Shown here piece by piece: positions 14,711-19,220 of a stretch of DNA of 19,220 nt. Below the pieces are notes generated by a model. The model worked only from the letters and a program-made list of their open reading frames with translations, did not search any database and had not been told where the DNA came from. Source of the DNA: Prevotella sp. CAG:617. Its GTDB lineage: Bacteria; Bacteroidota; Bacteroidia; Bacteroidales; Bacteroidaceae. The DNA lies in NCBI GenBank assembly GCA_000438115.1, contig FR903603.1:1-19220 (forward strand), in the 5' to 3' direction. A program made the position numbers and the translations under genes. The first letter of the stretch is position 1. Every line of letters begins with the position of its first letter.

Positions 14711-17700
14711 TTACTGCGGCAGCACTGAACCGGAAGCCGGCATCTGCATCTGCTGCTGAGCCTGCTGTTCACGCTCCTGCTGACGCTGCACCAGGATACG
14801 GCCGGCCGGCGAATTGAAAATACGTTCCAAATAGGCCCGATATTCAGGTGCCTTTTTCGAGTGGCAGCGCTCCAGACCGGTACATACCGACTGCAGGAAG
14901 ATGAAGTTGCGCTCAATGTCGCGGCCATAGGAAACGATGCGGCCACCGAGGCTGTTGTACCAGTCCATATACTGGCGCAGGTTCTTGCCCATGGCCAGCA
15001 GGATGCGTTCAGACTCCTGCGGACGGCCTACCTGGCGCCAGGCTTCCGGAATCTCGAAGAGTCCGTTGTCGTAGTCAAAGCCCACACTCATCACGTCATA
15101 GGGCACGTTGTACGACGGCAGCACCTTCTTGCAATACTGCAGAGCCTGCAGGGCCTGCTGCTTCTTGCCCTCCTTGAGCAGGGCCATAATCAGTGTGGCA
15201 AAGGTCTGACGGTGCGTGTAGCACATGCGCATCACGGTTTCGTCAAGATAGAGGCCCGGTTTGTCCAGACCGCCAAAGCGGAACTTGTGCATCAGGTTGT
15301 CATACATGCGCTGCGTGTCAACCACGTCGTTGTTGGTCACAAACGGCGTCACACGTGAGGCCAGACCTTCCTGAATGAGGTACGGCGTCAGGCCGGCGTG
15401 GTTTTCGGGACCTACGGTCAGCGAAATATAGATAGGACGGGTCCAGTTGCAGTTCTCGAGCATTTCGTACATCATCAGCTCGCTCTTGTACACGGCCCGG
15501 CGGTTGAAGCGGATGGTCATGTGGTCGGGAATGGAATCCGTACACTTCATTCCGCTACGCAAAACGGCCGCCTTGTCAATCTTCACTATGGCACTGTCGG
15601 TCGGGATAATGCCGATTTGCGGGTTACGCACGAAGTTGTCGATGATGAACTTCAGGTCGAACGGGTCGAGTCCCGGATTGCTCTTCTTGAGTTCGAGCAA
15701 CTGACTCTTCAGTTCAGGCTGCACGTACACAAACTCATGCTGCCCGTTTTCAACATACTCCAGACGTTTGAAGTCAATGGGGAGTGCGGGCGAGTCATAA
15801 GCCGGACGCTTCATCTGGTCGATGTACCAGTCGGTCTGCAGGTACGACAGGTTGCAGACGCGGGCGTCGGTGCGCACGCCTTCCACCTCCTGATTATACC
15901 ACAGAGGGAAGGTATCATTATCGCCATTGGTGTAGATAATCGGATGAACGGGGCGGCCCTGTGCGTCCTTCTGCTGCAGTGAGTTCAGGTAGTTGGCACC
16001 GAAGTCGCGACAGGTGTAACGGCCGGATCGGTCGTGGTCGTCCCACGTCTGGCTGACCATCTGCACCGGAACGAGCAGACATACCAGCGAAGCCAGTACG
16101 GCCGAAGGCGTTTCGCCCAGTTTGAGGCGCTCAAGTCCCTTGGCCAGGGCAGCCACGCCCAGACCAATCCAGATGGCAAAGGCGTAGAACGAACCGGCAT
16201 AGGCGTAGTCACGTTCACGCGGCTGGGCCGGCGTCTGGTTCAGGTAGAGCACAATGGCAATACCGGTCATGAAGAAGAGGAAGAACACCACCCAGAACTG
16301 CTCGATACCCTTCTTTCCGCGATAAGCCTGGAAGAAAAGGCCAATCAGACCGAGAATCAGCGGCAGGCAGTAGAACACGTTGTGTCCCTTGTTGTTCTTC
16401 AGCTCGTCGGGCAGCTTGCTCTGGTCGCCGAGTCGGGCGTTGTCGAGCGGAGCGATACCCGTAATCCAGTTGCCGTGCTCATATTCGCCAAAGCCCTGAA
16501 TGTCGTTCTGGCGGCCGGCAAAGTTCCACATGAAGTAACGCCAGTACATGAAGTTCAGCTGGTAGGAAAGGAAGAAGCGGAAGTTTTCCCACTGCGTCGG
16601 CATCACCACGGTGTAGCTCTCGCCGTTGGGGTACGTGCCCACCACGGTGTGTCCCTTGATGCCGCCCAGCCAGGAATCATACTTGTCCGCATCCTTGTCG
16701 GAGTACATACGCGGGAAGAGCATGTTCTCGGCAAACATGTATTCGCCGTTGTCGCCCACCACCTCATAGCGGTCGGGTTCCGAGGGGTCGGCCTTTTCGT
16801 GACGCTTGATGATGGAGCTGCCCTTTGAGCGCATGGGGTTGCCCTGCTCGTCGTAGCGTATCTGTGAGGAGTAGGCCTGACCGTAGAAGAGCGGACGGCT
16901 GCCGTACTGCTCACGGCCCAGATAGTAGCGCAGGGAGAACACATCCTCGGGCGAGTTCTGGTCCATGGTCGGGTTGGCCGTAGAGCGGATGACGATGACG
17001 GCGTATGAAGAGTAACCGATCATCAGCATCAGGGCGCAGAGCAGGCCGGTGTTGATAAAGCGCGGTTTCACCATGTAGTGGTCGCCCTTGCGGTAGAACA
17101 GCAGCCAGGCCAGCGCAGCCATGACCACCAGCCCCAGAATGATGGAGCCTACGCCCTCGCCATAGAAGGGAATACCCAGCAGGGCTACGGAAAGCACGGC
17201 CGAAATGACGATGCGCTTGCGATCGGCCATCTGGTAGCTCTCGTAAATGGCCCAGATTACCACGGCAATCAGCAGGATGATATAAATAATGAATCCGGTG
17301 TTGAACGACATGCTGCAGGTGTTCACGAAGAACCACTCAAACCATCCGCCCACCTTCACAATACCGGGCACTACGCCGTAGAGCACGGCTGCCACCAGCA
17401 CCATAGAAATGACCAGAGCTATGATGGAACCCTTGGCCGTCACGTTTTTCCACTTCTTGAAGTAATAAACCAGCACGATGGCGGGCAAGCACAACAAGTT
17501 GAGCAGGTGTACGCCGATGGAAAGGCCGGTCAGGTAGAAAATCAGCACCAGCCAGCGGTCGCTGTGCGGCTGGTCGGCACAGTCCTCCCACTTGAGGATG
17601 AGCCAGAACACCAGGGCCGTAAACATCGATGAATAGGCGTAAACCTCACCCTCGACGGCCGAGAACCAGAAGGTGTCGCTCCAGGTATAAGCCAGGGCGC

Positions 17701-18088
17701 CCACCAGTCCGCAGCCCATGACGAGGATGGTCTGCGTCCAGCTCGTCACGATGCCGTCCTTATAGAGCAACTTGCGGGCCAGGTGCGTGATGCTCCAGAA
17801 GAGGAACAGGATACACGTGGCCGAAAGCAGGGCCGACATGGTGTTGACCATACGGGCCACCTGCGAAGGATCGGAGGCAAAATGTGAAAAGAAATTGGCC
17901 GTCAGCATAAAGAACGGTGCGCCGGGCGGGTGACCGATCTCCAGCTTGTAGCCGGTTGTGATAAACTCCGGACAGTCCCAGAAACTGGCTGTCGGCTCGA
18001 TGGTCGAACAATACGTAAACGCCGCGATGGCAAAGGCTATCCATCCCAGCACATTGTTGACCAAACGGTACTTTTTCATGAAGTCCAT
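14711..18088 (-). CDS. GT117 / DUF2723 polytopic membrane protein (putative GT-C glycosyltransferase)
   Basis: 1125-aa inner-membrane protein of the DUF2723 family, which CAZy groups as GT117 and which is related to vertebrate TMEM260, a protein O-mannosyltransferase. The N-terminal half has about a dozen hydrophobic segments. The first loop holds STIEPTASFWDCPEF (Glu31 and Asp38, the GT-C-type acidic site) and GHPPGAPFF (about 52-60). Other family marks are ERDYAYAGSFYAFAIW after about residue 620 and FPLWYNQEVEGVRTD further on. From about 660 to the end the protein is soluble-looking, probably periplasmic, and finishes with a Gln/Glu-rich stretch. Start: ATG 18088, with a second in-frame ATG at 18079 (MKKYRLVN) equally plausible. 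It heads an operon with the deacetylase and queG. Donor and acceptor are unknown; a role in lipid-linked or protein O-glycosylation is an inference from the family. Confidence 0.88.
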   Translation of the reverse strand: MDFMKKYRLVNNVLGWIAFAIAAFTYCSTIEPTASFWDCPEFITTGYKLEIGHPPGAPFFMLTANFFSHFASDPSQVARMVNTMSALLSATCILFLFWSITHLARKLLYKDGIVTSWTQTILVMGCGLVGALAYTWSDTFWFSAVEGEVYAYSSMFTALVFWLILKWEDCADQPHSDRWLVLIFYLTGLSIGVHLLNLLCLPAIVLVYYFKKWKNVTAKGSIIALVISMVLVAAVLYGVVPGIVKVGGWFEWFFVNTCSMSFNTGFIIYIILLIAVVIWAIYESYQMADRKRIVISAVLSVALLGIPFYGEGVGSIILGLVVMAALAWLLFYRKGDHYMVKPRFINTGLLCALMLMIGYSSYAVIVIRSTANPTMDQNSPEDVFSLRYYLGREQYGSRPLFYGQAYSSQIRYDEQGNPMRSKGSSIIKRHEKADPSEPDRYEVVGDNGEYMFAENMLFPRMYSDKDADKYDSWLGGIKGHTVVGTYPNGESYTVVMPTQWENFRFFLSYQLNFMYWRYFMWNFAGRQNDIQGFGEYEHGNWITGIAPLDNARLGDQSKLPDELKNNKGHNVFYCLPLILGLIGLFFQAYRGKKGIEQFWVVFFLFFMTGIAIVLYLNQTPAQPRERDYAYAGSFYAFAIWIGLGVAALAKGLERLKLGETPSAVLASLVCLLVPVQMVSQTWDDHDRSGRYTCRDFGANYLNSLQQKDAQGRPVHPIIYTNGDNDTFPLWYNQEVEGVRTDARVCNLSYLQTDWYIDQMKRPAYDSPALPIDFKRLEYVENGQHEFVYVQPELKSQLLELKKSNPGLDPFDLKFIIDNFVRNPQIGIIPTDSAIVKIDKAAVLRSGMKCTDSIPDHMTIRFNRRAVYKSELMMYEMLENCNWTRPIYISLTVGPENHAGLTPYLIQEGLASRVTPFVTNNDVVDTQRMYDNLMHKFRFGGLDKPGLYLDETVMRMCYTHRQTFATLIMALLKEGKKQQALQALQYCKKVLPSYNVPYDVMSVGFDYDNGLFEIPEAWRQVGRPQESERILLAMGKNLRQYMDWYNSLGGRIVSYGRDIERNFIFLQSVCTGLERCHSKKAPEYRAYLERIFNSPAGRILVQRQQEREQQAQQQMQMPASGSVLPQ

Positions 18089-18144
18089 TGCTGTGTACGT
18101 AATGATTTATAGATTATTGATATTTTTTTCGGCTATTCAAAAAG

Positions 18145-18175
18145 CAAAAGTAGGAAGAATTTTCGGGAAAATAAA
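18145..18175 (-). promoter_or_regulatory. Promoter of the GT117-deacetylase-queG operon
   Basis: The minus strand has TTTA (18175-18172), a 19-bp spacer and TACTTTTG (18152-18145): three of four bases of the -33 and a perfect -7. The predicted leader is about 50 nt before the ATG at 18088. Confidence 0.65.
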
Positions 18176-18274
18176 GCACCGAAGTTTTAAATAAAAACAA
18201 CGCCGCCCAAAATACCCGTCCTCATCTCCCCTACGGCAATGCGCGGCCGTACTTCATCTCCCCCACAAGAGGCT

Positions 18275-18358
18275 CCGCAGAAAAAAACTGCGGCCCGTCT
18301 TAAAAAAGGCGGGACCCTGTTTTTCCACACCGGCACCTTTTTCCGACAAAGTGCCGGT
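18275..18358. repeat. Three stacked hairpins downstream of the thioredoxin gene
   Basis: Within the 313-bp gene-free stretch 18089-18401 three hairpins follow one another: CCGCAG/CTGCGG (18275-18293) around seven A; CCCGTC/GGCGGG (about 18294-18314) around an A-rich 8-nt loop; and ACCGGCAC/GTGCCGGT (18329-18358) around 14 nt. On the minus strand the loops are T-rich, but no stem is followed by a clean T-tract. They could terminate the lipoprotein transcript or be remnants of a dispersed repeat. Apart from these and the GT117 promoter I see nothing in the stretch. Confidence 0.55.
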
Positions 18359-18401
18359 TGTTTTGTTCTTCTCCCCGCGCTGCCGTTGCGGCGGTGTGCC
18401 G

Positions 18402-18920
18402 TCAGGCTCCGGCCACGCTGTCGGTCTTTGCTTCAGGCAGCAGAAACACGTCCACCACCTGCTGCAGCTGACTGCGGGTCAAGCCTCCCTGCAACATCTC
18501 CACGCGGCCTTCGGCGTTAATAAGCAGCAGGGTCGGTATGCTCTGCACCTCGAACGCCATTGCCAGGTCCTGTTCCTTGTCTACATCGACCTTGTAAACG
18601 GCTATCTTGCCGGCGTACTTCCGGGCAATGGCTTCCAGTTCAGGCGCCATCCGGCGACACGGGCCACACCAGGTGGCATAGAAATCGACAATCACCGGCA
18701 ACTTTCCGGCAAGTTTTACCACCGAATCCGCCGGCTGGGTATAGTCGAACACCTTGTCGACAAACGACGCTGCGGTCAGCTCACTTACCACCTTGACGTT
18801 CTCCTGCTTGGCGCTGCCTGCAGCCTGCGGCTTGCGGTTCTGGCAGGAAGCCAGCGTCAGTACCGCCAGCAGTGCCACGAGCCACAACCCCTGAAATAAA
18901 GTTGTCTTGTTTTTCACCAT
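18402..18920 (-). CDS. Thioredoxin-fold lipoprotein (CGPC active site)
   Basis: 172-aa predicted periplasmic thiol-disulfide oxidoreductase. The start ATG 18920 gives a charged MVKNK, a hydrophobic segment and a lipobox LASC with the lipidated Cys at 26. After a short linker comes a thioredoxin domain (about 45-160) with VDFYATWCGPCRRM (C85, C88), the conserved DVDKEQDLA segment and the cis-Pro loop SIPT (P129). The residues after the lipid Cys (QNRKPQ) are basic, not the acidic run associated with surface export in Bacteroidota, so an inner- or outer-membrane periplasmic-facing location is more likely. The CGPC pair resembles thioredoxin, a reductant, rather than DsbA-type CPHC. An upstream in-frame TTG (18938) is rejected. 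It appears monocistronic. The physiological partner is unknown. Confidence 0.9.
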   Translation of the reverse strand: MVKNKTTLFQGLWLVALLAVLTLASCQNRKPQAAGSAKQENVKVVSELTAASFVDKVFDYTQPADSVVKLAGKLPVIVDFYATWCGPCRRMAPELEAIARKYAGKIAVYKVDVDKEQDLAMAFEVQSIPTLLLINAEGRVEMLQGGLTRSQLQQVVDVFLLPEAKTDSVAGA

Positions 18921-18960
18921 ACTGTATGTTCTGTTCAATAAGTTACTGTCATCTTACCGT

Positions 18961-18968
18961 CAAAAATA
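18961..18968 (-). promoter_or_regulatory. -7 element of the thioredoxin-like lipoprotein gene
   Basis: The minus strand reads TATTTTTG, a perfect -7 match, about 40 bp upstream of the ATG at 18920. The -33 position has only a partial match (GCTG). The predicted leader is about 34 nt. Confidence 0.55.
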
Positions 18969-19074
18969 CGTCATTTTTCCACAACAACAGCCATACCCGG
19001 CTGCTTTTTATGACCCTGTGGCGACGAAATTACAAATAAAATGACTTATTATTCGCATATTATGTCCCGTTTCA

Positions 19075-19106
19075 CTTGTCCGCGTCCTTAAAAATATATA
19101 ATATTG
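19075..19106 (+). promoter_or_regulatory. Candidate promoter of the right-edge gene
   Basis: CTTG (19075-19078), a 20-bp spacer, then TAATATTG (19099-19106): one mismatch in each of the Bacteroidetes -33 and -7 elements. It sits in the divergent region between the lipoprotein gene and the plus-strand gene and would give a leader of about 53 nt. Confidence 0.35.
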
Positions 19107-19165
19107 CACCACTTTTCTTCCCATTCCGACCAGAAGGCCGGAACATCGCGCATAATTACGTAACT

Positions 19166-19220
19166 ATGAAAATCTCTTCACTCTTGCTGGCCGCCGGCTT
19201 TACGCTCTTCGTGCCCCGTG
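19166..19220 (+). CDS. Start of a plus-strand gene, probably a secreted or envelope protein (cut by the window edge)
   Basis: An ATG at 19166 opens a frame that remains open to the end (18 residues, MKISSLLLAAGFTLFVPR). A Lys followed by a Leu/Ala-rich core looks like the beginning of a signal peptide. It is the only plus-strand gene and is divergent from the lipoprotein gene, with a promoter-like sequence upstream. Too little is present to name the product. Confidence 0.55.
   Translation, partial: MKISSLLLAAGFTLFVPR

Noticed and set aside
18921..18938. Upstream TTG start for the thioredoxin lipoprotein, and similar GTG/TTG extensions of sufS (6973), sufD (8339) and topA (4961)
   Set aside because: Each adds residues not seen in the family, and each has a well-placed ATG at the normal N-terminus.
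18988..19009. Plus-strand hairpin CAGCC/GGCTG followed by CTTTTT as a terminator
   Set aside because: No plus-strand gene ends upstream of it and the stem is only 5 bp; probably chance.
1..19220. CRISPR arrays, tRNA or rRNA genes, transposases, toxin-antitoxin or defence genes
   Set aside because: I looked on both strands and found no array-like spaced repeats, no cloverleaf or rRNA signatures and no such protein motifs; nothing supports a novel defence or mobile system in this window.

Overview
The window looks like a chromosomal segment of a member of the Bacteroidota, most likely order Bacteroidales (Prevotellaceae/Bacteroidaceae-like). The evidence is: Bacteroidetes-type -7 elements (TAnnTTTG) upstream of five minus-strand genes and A-rich leaders without clear Shine-Dalgarno sequences; a GT117/DUF2723 membrane protein; a secreted protein ending in an LQGRRV...GVYIVNGKKV tail typical of Prevotella and Bacteroides; and a TopA with C-terminal repeats instead of zinc fingers. 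Species cannot be fixed from the sequence alone. No rRNA, tRNA, CRISPR array, phage or transposase gene was seen.

Layout. Every complete gene is on the minus strand, so transcription runs from high to low coordinates; only a gene start at the right edge (19166) is on the plus strand. From right to left: (i) a thioredoxin-fold lipoprotein with its own promoter; (ii) a 313-bp gene-free stretch with three stacked hairpins; (iii) a likely operon of a GT117/DUF2723 polytopic membrane protein, a NodB-type polysaccharide deacetylase and queG; (iv) a lone 1123-aa secreted, multi-module protein with a strong -7 element and a strong terminator; (v) a 442-bp gene-free stretch with a short 21-bp-period repeat; (vi) sufC-sufD-sufS, followed by rnhB, with the sufC promoter directly upstream and no sufB; (vii) topA-aroK-speA, with speA reaching the left edge.

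How the genes work together. SufC, SufD and SufS belong to the SUF Fe-S assembly pathway, and QueG elsewhere in the window is a 4Fe-4S client-type enzyme. The GT117 protein, the deacetylase, the secreted protein and the lipoprotein are envelope functions. topA, rnhB, aroK and speA are housekeeping functions (supercoiling, RNA-DNA hybrid removal, chorismate and polyamine synthesis).

Main anomalies. topA is broken by a 20-bp near-perfect tandem duplication (4111-4150) whose single mismatch is synonymous; removing one copy restores a 783-residue enzyme. This is either a real lesion or, more likely in my view, an assembly artefact joining two strain haplotypes. The suf cluster lacks sufB next to sufC. 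The 1123-aa protein combines carbohydrate-binding-like and helical modules with a short sorting-like tail and has no catalytic domain I can recognise. I found no clear evidence of an undescribed defence or mobile system here.
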